This document shows, piece by piece, positions 9,051 through 17,030 of a stretch of 64,000 nucleotides of DNA. The notes under the pieces are model-generated. The model did not search any database. It saw only the letters and a list, made by a program, of their open reading frames with translations, and was not told the DNA's origin. Each line of letters starts with the position of its first letter. Position 1 is the stretch's first letter. The stretch comes from JAJEAD01 sp964420925 (lineage in GTDB: Bacteria; Pseudomonadota; Gammaproteobacteria; HK1): the NCBI GenBank assembly GCA_964420925.1, contig CAYQVB010000086.1:1-64000 (forward strand), in the 5' to 3' direction. Made by a program: the position numbers and the translations under genes.

Positions 9051-10073
9051 ATGAGTGACGAAGTACGGCTCAGCCTGGATGAAGTGCACCGCCTCGCGAC
9101 CGACGCGTTGCTCGCCTGCGGCGTGTCCACGGACCAGGCGCGCGCCATCGCCGACAATATTCAGCGGGCGGAACGCGACGGCGCAAAGTCGCACGGCCTT
9201 TTCCGCATCCCCTTCTACGTGCGGACGCTCGACACGGGACGGGTAAAGGTGGATGCGGTGCCAGTGGTCCGGGACCTCGCGCCCGCGGTGGTCCAGGTGG
9301 ACTCGTGCGGCGGATTCGCCCCTCTCGCCCTCGAAGTCGGCGTCGATCCCCTGGCCGAGAAGGCGAAGGCGCACGGAATCGCCGCCCTGGCGACCTTGAA
9401 CACTTTCCACATCGGCGCGCTGTGGCCCGAGGTGGAGCGGATCGCGGAGCGCGGCCTCGTCGCCTTCGCGTTCACCAGCTCGATCTGCTTCGTGGCCCCG
9501 GCCGGCGGCACCAGGCCTCTCTACGGCACCAACCCCATGGCCTTCGCCTGGCCCCGGGAAGGGCATCCTCCGCTCGTGTTCGACCAGTCTTCGAGCATGA
9601 GCGCGCGCGGGGAGATCATGATTCGCAAGCGCGACGGAGAGGCGCTGCCCGAGGGCTGGGCGATTGACGCCGAAGGCCGGCCCACCACCGATCCGGACGC
9701 CGCGCTCGCCGGCGCCCAGCTTCCCTTCGGGGGCTACAAGGGCGCGGCGATCGCCATGATGGTGGAGCTGCTCGCGGGTGCGCTCATCGGGGACGTCTTC
9801 GGCTTCGAGGAGTACGCGCGCAATCCCGACGACAGCGTCGGCGGACTCGGGGGGCACTTCATGATCGCCATCGATCCGGTGCGCTGCGTCTCCCACGACG
9901 ATCGCAGCGCCCAGCTCGCCCACGCGGAGAAGCTCTTCACCAGGATCCTCGAGGAGGAGGGCACCCGCCTGCCCTCGCAGCGTCGCTATACGGCCCGGGC
10001 CCGCACCCCGAGCGAAGGCGTGACGATTCCGAAGTCGCTGCACGACACGCTGCTCGGCTACGCGAGGCGCTGA
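9051..10073 (+). CDS. Ldh family (malate/L-lactate/ureidoglycolate dehydrogenase type 2) oxidoreductase
   Basis: The 340-residue protein belongs to the NAD(P)H-dependent Ldh/AllD/Mdh2 fold, which is distinct from Rossmann dehydrogenases. Diagnostic stretches are DNIQRAERDGAKSHGLFRIPFYV at the N-terminus (split active-site region), FTSSICFVAPAGGTRPLYGTNPMAFAWPR, and LPFGGYKGAAIAMMVELLAGAL. Family members reduce or oxidise 2-keto/2-hydroxy acids, ureidoglycolate, or cyclic imines such as piperideine-2-carboxylate. The nearby FdrA- and PucG-like genes make ureidoglycolate possible. It is followed after 161 nt by a solute receptor, so transport-linked use of a hydroxy acid or amino acid is equally plausible. 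Confidence 0.8.
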   Translation: MSDEVRLSLDEVHRLATDALLACGVSTDQARAIADNIQRAERDGAKSHGLFRIPFYVRTLDTGRVKVDAVPVVRDLAPAVVQVDSCGGFAPLALEVGVDPLAEKAKAHGIAALATLNTFHIGALWPEVERIAERGLVAFAFTSSICFVAPAGGTRPLYGTNPMAFAWPREGHPPLVFDQSSSMSARGEIMIRKRDGEALPEGWAIDAEGRPTTDPDAALAGAQLPFGGYKGAAIAMMVELLAGALIGDVFGFEEYARNPDDSVGGLGGHFMIAIDPVRCVSHDDRSAQLAHAEKLFTRILEEEGTRLPSQRRYTARARTPSEGVTIPKSLHDTLLGYARR

Positions 10074-10234
10074 TTCGCGCACTCGGCTCCGGCCGGGCAA
10101 GGGTCCGGCTCCTGATTGGGGGCGGCGCAGCCGCTCTTTCGCCTTGTGCCGTGCCGCTCGAAGACGTGAGAATCGATAGGGGCCACGTACGACCCCCACG
10201 AGAATCGAGTGCATTCACGAAACGGAGGAGCAGC

Positions 10235-11812
10235 ATGAGCAGACACGACAGACTTCGCTTTCACGGCAACGGCTCCGTGTCCCGGCGGGACTTCCTGAGC
10301 ACCACGAGCGCGCTGGGCGCGGCGGGCGCGCTCGGCATGACCCTGCCAAGCGCCGCCTACGCCACTCCCAGGCGCGGGGGCACCCTCAAGCTCGGACTCG
10401 CCGGTGGCCACACCACGGACACCATGGATCCCCTCACCACCCTCGACAACGTGCAGGTCATCCTCTGCTGGGCGACTTACAACAACCTGGTCGAGCTCAA
10501 CGAGAAGAGAGAAGCTATCCCTGAGCTCGCCGAGAGCTGGGAAGCCGAGCCGGGCGCGAAGATCTGGCACTTCAACCTGCGCAAGGACGCCGAGTTCCAC
10601 AACGGCAAGTCGCTGGACGCGGACGACGTGATCTATTCGCTCAACCGGCATCGGGGACCGGACACCAAGTCCGGCTCGGCGGGGCTGATGAAGAGCATCA
10701 CGGACATCAAGAAGACGAGCAAGCACCAGGTTCGCGTGGAGCTCGCCGGCGGCAACGCCGACCTGCCCTACGTGTTCTCCGCGTTCCACTTGTGCATCAC
10801 GCCCGCCGAGTACAGCGACTGGGCCAACCCGGTCGGCACCGGCCCCTATCGCATGACCGCCTATGAAGCCGGAGTGCGGGCGGAGGGTGAGCGCGACCCG
10901 AACTACTGGAAGGAGGGCCGCGCCCACGTCGACTCCTACGAGGTCACCGCGATCAACGACGAGACGGCGCGGATGAACGCGCTGCGCAGCGGCGAGGTGC
11001 ATGTGGCCAGTCTGGTCAGCACCCGTCTCGCCGCGAAGCTCGACGCCGAGCCCGGTATCAGCTTGGTGCGCTCGCCCGGCCCCCAGCACTACACCATGCC
11101 GATGGACGTTCGGGCCGCCCCCTTCAGCGACAACCACGTTCGAATGGCGCTCAAGCACTCCATCGATCGCGAAGGCGTGCTGAATTCGATCGCCTCCGGC
11201 TACGGGAGTCTCGGCAACGACCACCCGATCGGCCCCTCCGACCCCTTCTACAACCACGAGCTGCCCATCCGGCCCTACGATCCGGACAAGGCGAAGTGGC
11301 ACCTGCAGCAGGCGGGCATGGATTCGCTCAGCGTCGACTTGAGCGCGTCCGAAGCGGCGGGCCCCGGCGGCCTCGATCTCGCGCTGCTGCTGCAGGAGTC
11401 CGCGAAGGCCTCCGGCATCGCCATCAACCTCGTTCGGGAGCCGGCGGACGGCTACTGGGCGAACGTGTGGCTCAAGAAGCCCTTCATGGTGTCGTTCTGG
11501 AACGGGCGCGAGACCACCGACATGATGCTCACGCTCGGCTACTCGTCGGAGTCCGGTTGGAACGAGACCCACTTCCTGCGGGACGACTTCGACGCCCTGC
11601 TGGCCGAGGCGCGCGCCCTGCTCGACTTCGACAAGCGCCGCGAAATCTACTGGGAGCTGCAGAGGATGCTGAGCGACGAAGGCGGCAGCATCATTCCCAT
11701 ATTCAACGATTTCCTCGACGGCTTCTCGACCGCGGTGGGCGGTGCCGCGCCCGATGCGGCCCGAGCGACGGTAGGCGCCCGACCGATCGAGCGCTGCTGG
11801 CTGGAGACCTGA
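10235..11812 (+). CDS. Tat-exported ABC transporter solute-binding protein, family 5 (peptide/opine type)
   Basis: The 525-residue protein starts at ATG 10235 with CGGAGGAG upstream. A twin-arginine signal (SRRDFLSTT, then an alanine-rich hydrophobic stretch ending near AAYATP) directs it to the periplasm. The mature part is SBP_bac_5: ELAESWEAEPGAKIWHFNLR, FHNGKSLDADDVIYSLNRH, and GTGPYRMTAYEAG. No permease or ATPase genes follow, so it is an orphan receptor or works with a distant transporter. It is clearly paralogous to the receptor at 39841. A strong hairpin follows the stop codon. Confidence 0.9.
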   Translation: MSRHDRLRFHGNGSVSRRDFLSTTSALGAAGALGMTLPSAAYATPRRGGTLKLGLAGGHTTDTMDPLTTLDNVQVILCWATYNNLVELNEKREAIPELAESWEAEPGAKIWHFNLRKDAEFHNGKSLDADDVIYSLNRHRGPDTKSGSAGLMKSITDIKKTSKHQVRVELAGGNADLPYVFSAFHLCITPAEYSDWANPVGTGPYRMTAYEAGVRAEGERDPNYWKEGRAHVDSYEVTAINDETARMNALRSGEVHVASLVSTRLAAKLDAEPGISLVRSPGPQHYTMPMDVRAAPFSDNHVRMALKHSIDREGVLNSIASGYGSLGNDHPIGPSDPFYNHELPIRPYDPDKAKWHLQQAGMDSLSVDLSASEAAGPGGLDLALLLQESAKASGIAINLVREPADGYWANVWLKKPFMVSFWNGRETTDMMLTLGYSSESGWNETHFLRDDFDALLAEARALLDFDKRREIYWELQRMLSDEGGSIIPIFNDFLDGFSTAVGGAAPDAARATVGARPIERCWLET

Positions 11813-11833
11813 GGCTCTGAGCGGCCGAAGCTT

Positions 11834-11861
11834 CCGGCCCGGAGATCCGTCTCCGGGCCGG
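11834..11861 (+). terminator. strong hairpin between the receptor and sulfatase genes
   Basis: A perfect 12-bp inverted repeat (CCGGCCCGGAGA, 4-nt loop, TCTCCGGGCCGG) lies 22 nt after the receptor stop and just before the sulfatase start. There is no T-tract; it may terminate, or protect the upstream message. Confidence 0.5.
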
Positions 11862-11883
11862 CTCGTCATGGCCGCTTTTCAAG

Positions 11884-13194
11884 ATGCCGGGCCTGCCCAA
11901 CATTCTCGTCATCCTGAGCGATCAGCAGCGCAGCGATTCGCTGGCGTGCTACGGCAACGTCTTCGTGCACTCGCCGAACATCGACCGGCTGGCGTCGGAG
12001 GGGGTGCGATTCCTCGACGCCTTCACCCCCTTTCCCTTGTGCACTCCGGCGCGGGCGTCGCTGTGGACCGGCGCCTACCCCCATCTGCACGACATCATGG
12101 ACTGCGTCTACGGCATCGATGACGCCTTCGAGCACAGTCCCTCCCCGACCACCGCGTTCGATCGCCTGAGCGACGCGGGATACCTGGTCGGCTACTTCGG
12201 CAAGTGGCACCTGGGCGACGCACGCCCCGCCCGCACCGATCACTGGGACGCCACCAACTCCGAGGAAGGGCACTGGATCGAGGGGCGCGAGTACATCCCC
12301 GAAGCGCAGACGCGTCGCATGATCGACTTTCTGCGGGACCTGCGTGGCGAGCGACGCCCTTTCTTCCTCGTGCAGGCCTACCGCCCCCCGCACGAGCCCT
12401 ACACCGCGCCGGAGCGGGACCTGCGCCTCTACCGGGGCAAGGGAATCTTCCGGCCCGGCTACTACGCTTCGGTCACCGCCCTCGATCGCTGCGTCGGCGA
12501 GATTCTGAAAACGCTCGAAGATATCGGCGCGCGCGACGACACGCTGATCATCTACACGAGCGATCACGGTGAGCACTTCAACTACCGGGGCCGGAACAAC
12601 AAGAGCACTGGCCATGACGACTCGATCCGCATCCCCCTCATCGCGGCGTGGCCGGGGCACGTCGTGCCCGGCAAGACGGTGAAGGGCGCGGTCGGCCTGC
12701 AGGACATTGCCCCGACACTGCTCGACTTCGCGGGCTGCGAGATCCCCGATTACCTGCACGGCAATTCCCTGCGGACCCTATTTCAGGAAGCGAGCGGGCG
12801 AGGCGGCGAGCGCTACTACGTGCAGAACACCGAGGACTTTCGCAGCTTCGAGACGTGGGACCGTCTCATGTCGGAGGGCGGCTACCCCGCCAACTCACGC
12901 TCCCATCGCTCTGCGGACCGGGAGTGGGACCGGCAGCGCGCGCTGTGGACGCCCGGCGCCAAGCTCATTCTGAGCGAGCACGGCCACCACGCGCTCTTCG
13001 ACCTCGAGCGGGATCCGGAGGAGGAGCTGAACCTCTTCGGCGCGCCCCGACCGGACTTCTTCAACCAGTACACCCACTTTCCGGATCAGAGCGAACGGAC
13101 CGCGCGCCTGACGCAGATGCTCCGTGAGGAGGCCCGGCGCGTCGGCGACGAGTGGGGAGCGGCGCTCGCAGGGTCGGTGCTCGACACCCTCTGA
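11884..13194 (+). CDS. type I sulfatase (formylglycine-dependent)
   Basis: The 436-residue enzyme carries the sulfatase signature CTPARASLWTG with the Cys (residue 53) that becomes formylglycine, in the C-x-P-x-R context. Other family motifs are NILVILSDQQRSDSL (metal-binding Asp), GYFGKWHLG and YTSDHGEHF. No signal peptide is visible, so it is probably cytoplasmic, acting on an imported sulfate ester or, as some members do, on a phosphonate or phosphate ester. A formylglycine-generating enzyme is not in the window. The start ATG 11884 has no clear ribosome site; an ATG at 11868 is in another frame. Confidence 0.9.
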   Translation: MPGLPNILVILSDQQRSDSLACYGNVFVHSPNIDRLASEGVRFLDAFTPFPLCTPARASLWTGAYPHLHDIMDCVYGIDDAFEHSPSPTTAFDRLSDAGYLVGYFGKWHLGDARPARTDHWDATNSEEGHWIEGREYIPEAQTRRMIDFLRDLRGERRPFFLVQAYRPPHEPYTAPERDLRLYRGKGIFRPGYYASVTALDRCVGEILKTLEDIGARDDTLIIYTSDHGEHFNYRGRNNKSTGHDDSIRIPLIAAWPGHVVPGKTVKGAVGLQDIAPTLLDFAGCEIPDYLHGNSLRTLFQEASGRGGERYYVQNTEDFRSFETWDRLMSEGGYPANSRSHRSADREWDRQRALWTPGAKLILSEHGHHALFDLERDPEEELNLFGAPRPDFFNQYTHFPDQSERTARLTQMLREEARRVGDEWGAALAGSVLDTL

Positions 13195-13221
13195 ATCCCC
13201 GGGGCTCGAGGCGCTCGGGAG

Positions 13222-13447
13222 GAGCCGGTGGATTCCCGCTTCCATGGCAAATCCCTCCACTTGGCGTTTCGGGTGGATTCCCGCTTTCGCGGGAATGACG
13301 GAAGCCGGCGACACGAACGAGCGTACTCCCTCGATGTTCCCTACGCGACAGCGGGGACAGGGAACCTGTCCGTGGCAGGCTTTCGCGGGTATGACAGGAA
13401 GTGCGTTCAGCTTGGTCTCCGTCATTCCCTTGGTCAGCGGGAATCCA
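13222..13447. repeat. cluster of intact and decayed GGATTCCCGC-type repeats
   Basis: The 379-nt gap after the sulfatase holds no supported gene. It contains one intact 28-bp unit at 13274-13301 (GGATTCCCGCTTTCGCGGGAAT plus GACGG) and three partial ones: near 13228 (GTGGATTCCCGCTTCC), near 13377 (GCTTTCGCGGGTATGACAGG) and near 13422 in inverse orientation (CGTCATTCCC, GCGGGAATCCACC). Short open frames across the block are translations of the repeat. Confidence 0.75.
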
Positions 13448-13573
13448 CCGGCCTGAACGTCGCCGGGCAAGGATGAACAGGGAACGGGGATCCGATTCCT
13501 CTGCCTCTATAGCGCCTTCATCGAACCCCGAGGGGTGGAAGCGGAAAACTCGTCCAGGTTCATACCTTCCGCG

Positions 13574-14446
13574 CTACTCCGGCATCGGCCCTGTAAGCAG
13601 CGCCGGGTCGAGGCGCCGGCTGAAGAGATTGATGCGCCAGTCGAGATGCGCCCCGGTGGAGCGGCCGCTCGATCCGACTTCGGCGATCGGTTGCCCCTGC
13701 GCCACGCGCTCTCCCTTCTCGACCAGGATGCGAGACAGGTGCAGGAAAGCCGACGAAAGGCCATGACCGTGGTCGACGATGAGGGTGCCGCCGGAGAAGA
13801 ACATGTCCGGGTGAGCGAGCGTCACCACGCCGCCGGCGGGCGCGAGGACCTGCGTGCCCGTCGGCGCCGCGATATCGATGCCGAAGTGCGGCCGTCGCGG
13901 CTCTCCGTTCAGGATCCGCTGTGAGCCGTAGATCCCGGTGATGCGGCCCTCGAGGGGCCACTCGAAGCCGTCGAGGAAGTCCGTGCGGGCGTCATCGGTG
14001 CGGCGCGCCTCCTTCACCAACGCGACGTCCGCTGCAATCCGTGCGAGGTCTTCTTCGCTGCGCGGCGTCACCTTCCGCTCGGGCAGCCCGTCGATGCGCT
14101 GGATGTCGTACTCGCGCGGCTTCACCGCGAGGATCTGCCGTTCGCGCCGTCCGTTCGGGTAGCTTACTTCGAGCGTCGCTTCCGGCGGTGCGTCCCGCCC
14201 GAAGCCGATGAGGAACCATCCGTCTTGGGACACCCGCACTGAGGAGCCTTCGAACTCGACGGTAGAGCCGGGCGCCACGCGCCCGCGGAGCAGGGCGCCC
14301 TGCGTGCGTGGGCCATCGAGGCGAAGGCCGGTCTCCACTGCCGGCAGCGGGCCGGACGCCAGCAGAGCGCCGAGTGTCAGCAGGAGGACAATGGCCGACC
14401 TGGTGACCGGTCCGCCTACCAAGTTCCATTTCCCTGTGCAGCGCAT
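13574..14446 (-). CDS. M23 family (LytM-type) metallopeptidase
   Basis: The 290-residue protein has an N-terminal hydrophobic segment (SAIVLLLTLGALLASG) that acts as a signal peptide or anchor, a middle region with beta-rich PNGRRERQILAVKPREYDIQRIDG, and a C-terminal LytM domain. Zinc-site motifs are visible: PHFGIDIAAPTG (H-x3-D) and STGAHLDWRINLF (H-x-D). It should act on peptidoglycan cross-links in the periplasm or regulate such enzymes. The open frame extends upstream to 14527, but ATG 14446 sits right before the lipid-exposed segment and is preferred. It lies downstream of the cofC / D-2-hydroxyacid dehydrogenase pair, 178 nt away. Confidence 0.9.
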   Translation of the reverse strand: MRCTGKWNLVGGPVTRSAIVLLLTLGALLASGPLPAVETGLRLDGPRTQGALLRGRVAPGSTVEFEGSSVRVSQDGWFLIGFGRDAPPEATLEVSYPNGRRERQILAVKPREYDIQRIDGLPERKVTPRSEEDLARIAADVALVKEARRTDDARTDFLDGFEWPLEGRITGIYGSQRILNGEPRRPHFGIDIAAPTGTQVLAPAGGVVTLAHPDMFFSGGTLIVDHGHGLSSAFLHLSRILVEKGERVAQGQPIAEVGSSGRSTGAHLDWRINLFSRRLDPALLTGPMPE

Positions 14447-14623
14447 GGGTGTCTCCCGGATGCTCGTGTCGATCGTTCTGCAGCGGAACGGTTGTTTCTG
14501 ACGAAGGGGAATTTCGCCGTCCGGCACTGCTTCGTTCCATCACGCACGAAGCACAAGGCTTCGACGTATGCTCGCCGGTGACGAATCGCGTGACGCGCGG
14601 AGGATGCAGGCGTGCACGGTGCA

Positions 14624-15604
14624 TTAGACGACGCCGTTCAGCAGCTTCTCCTCTCCCCGCCACAGGCGGTCGAGATTCTCGAGCAGGATGTCGATGACGT
14701 TGTCCTCGTAGCGGCGGGTCTCGCCTGCGGTGTGGGGGGTGAGCACGACGTTTTCGAGCTCCCACAAGGGCGAGCCGGGCGCGAGGGGTTCGTCCACCGT
14801 GACGTCGATTCCGGCGCCCGCGATCTCGCCGGCGTGCAGGGCCTCGATGAGCGCCGCTTCGTCGACGCATCCGCCGCGTGCGACGTTGATGAGATAGGCG
14901 CTTCGCTTCATCGCCTTCAGGCTCCGGGATCCGACCAAGCCGCGCGTGTCCTCGCTCAAGGGGCAGGTGAGGGCGACGAAGTCGATTTGGGGCAGGAGGT
15001 TCAGGAAGTCTTCGGGGGGATGAACTTCGTCGGCGCCGTCCGCGCCTGCACGGGTGTCGCGCTTGATGCCGACGACGCGCATGCCGAAGGCGTGGGCGAG
15101 CGCCGCGAGGCGTGCGCCGATGCCACCGAGCCCGTAGACGAGCAGGCACTTGCCTGCGAGTTCGTCCTCTCGCGCATCGAGCTGCGAAACCATCCCGCGC
15201 CAGTGTCTCGCGCGCTGGTGGTCACGCCCGGTGTGGATGTGCCTGACGAGCGCGAGCATGAGCGCCATCGCATGCTCGGCCACCGCGTTGGTGTTGACTC
15301 CCCGTCCGTTCGCCATGCGCACTCCCGCCGCGCCGATGCGCCGGAGATCGAAACGCTCGTACCCGGCCGCGCAGACCTGGATGAAGCGAAGGCGCGCCGC
15401 GTGGTCGAGCATCGCGTCGTCCCAGAAGCCGGAGAGCACCAGGACGTCCGCTTCTCCGCATCTCCGGAAGGTGTCTTCCACGTTCCAGGTCTGGAAGTGG
15501 CGGATGCCGGTCTCCCGCCGGGCGAAGCGTTCGGCGAGGTGGTAGGCGACGTGCGCGAAATGCACGGTGAGCCGATTGCGCGGCGGAAGATAATCAGTCG
15601 TCAT
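14624..15604 (-). CDS. D-isomer-specific 2-hydroxyacid dehydrogenase
   Basis: The 326-residue protein has the two-domain D-2-hydroxyacid dehydrogenase pattern: substrate domain with VCAAGYERFDLRRI, NAD fold with LLVYGLGGIGARLAALA, catalytic Arg/Glu region SAYLINVARGGCVDEAAL and GAGIDVTVDEPLAPGSPLW, and the His at VVLTPHTAGETRRY. It reduces a 2-keto acid to the D-hydroxy acid with NAD(P)H, or the reverse. The start ATG 15604 lies inside the end of cofC (11-nt overlap), so translation is probably coupled. That link to F420 precursor supply is suggestive but unproven; the N-terminal extension of the frame is the cofC sequence in another frame. Confidence 0.9.
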   Translation of the reverse strand: MTTDYLPPRNRLTVHFAHVAYHLAERFARRETGIRHFQTWNVEDTFRRCGEADVLVLSGFWDDAMLDHAARLRFIQVCAAGYERFDLRRIGAAGVRMANGRGVNTNAVAEHAMALMLALVRHIHTGRDHQRARHWRGMVSQLDAREDELAGKCLLVYGLGGIGARLAALAHAFGMRVVGIKRDTRAGADGADEVHPPEDFLNLLPQIDFVALTCPLSEDTRGLVGSRSLKAMKRSAYLINVARGGCVDEAALIEALHAGEIAGAGIDVTVDEPLAPGSPLWELENVVLTPHTAGETRRYEDNVIDILLENLDRLWRGEEKLLNGVV

Positions 15605-16361
15605 GGGTGGCGGCAGCCGGGACCTGGAGGCGCGGGAGGATGCCGGATTCCTCGAGATAGCGGTAGGCGCGCGTGGGCGAGGGCGCCGCGGCGAAGGCGC
15701 GCAGGTCGGCCGGGGTGTCGATGTCGAGCGCAAGGTGCGGCCGGCGGACCACGCCAGGTTCGATCCCGAGGGCGCGGGCGCGGGCGAGATGGGGATGAAA
15801 GCTGTTCTCGCCGAAGCGAAAGGGCAGCACCTCCGGCGGCGAGCAGGCCACCGCGTTCGAGCCCAGATCGTCCCGGGCCGGGGCGATGGTGACCGAAGGC
15901 GCGGGCGGATGCACGGCGACGAGCGCGTCGATGTCCTCCGATCGAACGAGGGGAATGTCGGCGGGCACCGCGAGCATCCCCGCCGCGCCGCGGGTGCTCA
16001 AGGATCGCGCCCCGAGGGTCACCGCGCTGGTCTGACCCAGGTTCAGGGTCTCGCCGAGCGTGCTCGCGCCGTAGCGCTTCGCGAGCGCGCGGGCGTCGCG
16101 GTGGCGGGTGACCACGAGGATCTCCGCGATCGACGCCGCGCCGGCGAGCGCTTCGAGCACGTCCTCGAGCATCGCGACGAAGAGCTGGCGCCTCGCATGC
16201 GCATCGAGCAGGGGGGAGAGGCGCTGCTTGGCGTTGTCGGGATCCTTGACCGGTAGCAGGGCGTGGATAGGCGCCGCTCCGCTCGGATGGAATTTCCCAT
16301 AACCTCTTGTTTTTCGGAGATTCCTGCTTCCGCGGGAATGACGGAAACTACTTCTCGTCAT
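15594..16361 (-). CDS. cofC: CofC, 2-phospho-L-lactate guanylyltransferase (or PEP / 3-phosphoglycerate variant); start uncertain
   Basis: CofC activates a three-carbon phosphoacid with GTP for transfer by CofD. The conserved protein begins at about 16268 with HALLPVKDPDNAKQRLSPLL and continues through GETLNLGQTSAVTLGA, MLAVPADIPLVRSEDID, VTIAPARDDLGSNAVAC and FRFGENSFHPHLARAR, about 224 residues, as expected for CofC. No ATG, GTG or TTG lies between this conserved start and an ATG at 16361, which is inside a palindromic repeat. Either translation begins in the repeat, giving a 31-residue extension, or a rare ATC (16268) is used, or the original start was lost. Which phosphoacid is used cannot be told by eye. 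Confidence 0.85.
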   Translation of the reverse strand: MTRSSFRHSRGSRNLRKTRGYGKFHPSGAAPIHALLPVKDPDNAKQRLSPLLDAHARRQLFVAMLEDVLEALAGAASIAEILVVTRHRDARALAKRYGASTLGETLNLGQTSAVTLGARSLSTRGAAGMLAVPADIPLVRSEDIDALVAVHPPAPSVTIAPARDDLGSNAVACSPPEVLPFRFGENSFHPHLARARALGIEPGVVRRPHLALDIDTPADLRAFAAAPSPTRAYRYLEESGILPRLQVPAAATHDD

Positions 16362-16382
16362 TCCCGCGGAAGCGGGAATCCA
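16315..16382. repeat. inverted pair of GGATTCCCGC-type repeats at the 5' end of cofC
   Basis: One unit at 16315-16344 (GATTCCTGCTTCCGCGGGAATGACGG) faces a second at 16356-16382 (CGTCATTCCCGCGGAAGCGG then GAATCCA). The pair sits immediately upstream of the conserved part of cofC and is read in the cofC frame. Confidence 0.8.
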
Positions 16383-16483
16383 CCCGAAACAACGAGGGGG
16401 GGGATTTTCCATGCCAGCGAGAGCCCGCTCTGTGGACTCCTTCCGCGACAGCGCGGGCAGGTCCCCTGACCATGGTCGGCTCA

Positions 16484-16942
16484 TCAGGCGGCGCCGGGAG
16501 GTGTCGGGATCGGTCTCGAGGCGTTCAGGTCGCCCCAGCTCGCGACCCGCGCGATCCGGATCGCGATCACCGGCAGGGCGGCAAGGGACATCTCCCGATA
16601 CTGGGCATAGCGCTCGCGCAGGAGCGTCTGCGCCCGATCGTGCTCTTCCCCCTCGTGCAGAATCTCGGCCCGGCCGCGCAGCATGACCCAGCCGAGGCGC
16701 CGCCAGTCTTCTTCGTAGTGATCGGCCACCAGCGCCACGGCCGGGTTCTCGATCAGGTTGCGGATCCGCTTGAGCGTCCGCCCCGGCCGGTGCTTGGGCT
16801 TCTCGTCGACGGTGATGTATACCGTTTCCCCGGCCAGGGCGAAGCACACCGGTACGACATGGGGCACGCCGCAGGCGTCGGCGCTCGCGAGCCGCGCGAC
16901 CCGCTGGCCGAGTAGAAAGGCGCGCTCGCGCTCCGCTAGCAT
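16484..16942 (-). CDS. PPOX class, probable F420-dependent oxidoreductase (Rv0121-like)
   Basis: The 152-residue protein is a split beta-barrel flavin/deazaflavin-binding domain. It matches the pyridoxamine-phosphate-oxidase-like family typed by Rv0121: LLGQRVARLASADACGVPHV at the start, PVCFALAGETVYITVDEKPK, IRNLIENPAVALVADHYEEDW and GWVMLRGRAEIL. Members are predicted to use F420. It lies just upstream of cofC on the same strand, which supports that link. An upstream in-frame start at 17038 would overlap the divergent ligase gene, so ATG 16942 is chosen. Confidence 0.85.
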   Translation of the reverse strand: MLAERERAFLLGQRVARLASADACGVPHVVPVCFALAGETVYITVDEKPKHRPGRTLKRIRNLIENPAVALVADHYEEDWRRLGWVMLRGRAEILHEGEEHDRAQTLLRERYAQYREMSLAALPVIAIRIARVASWGDLNASRPIPTPPGAA

Positions 16943-17030
16943 GGCTCGGTCGTCCTTGAAAGGTGGCCAAGGATAACGGCATGAGTCTCGCGTGCGTCCT
17001 CCCGGCGATGGGTGGGGTGGGGGGCCGCCG

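Noticed and set aside
13228..13476. A small gene in the gap after the sulfatase
   Set aside because: The peptide is a translation of the palindromic repeats (DSRFRGND-like strings), not a protein.
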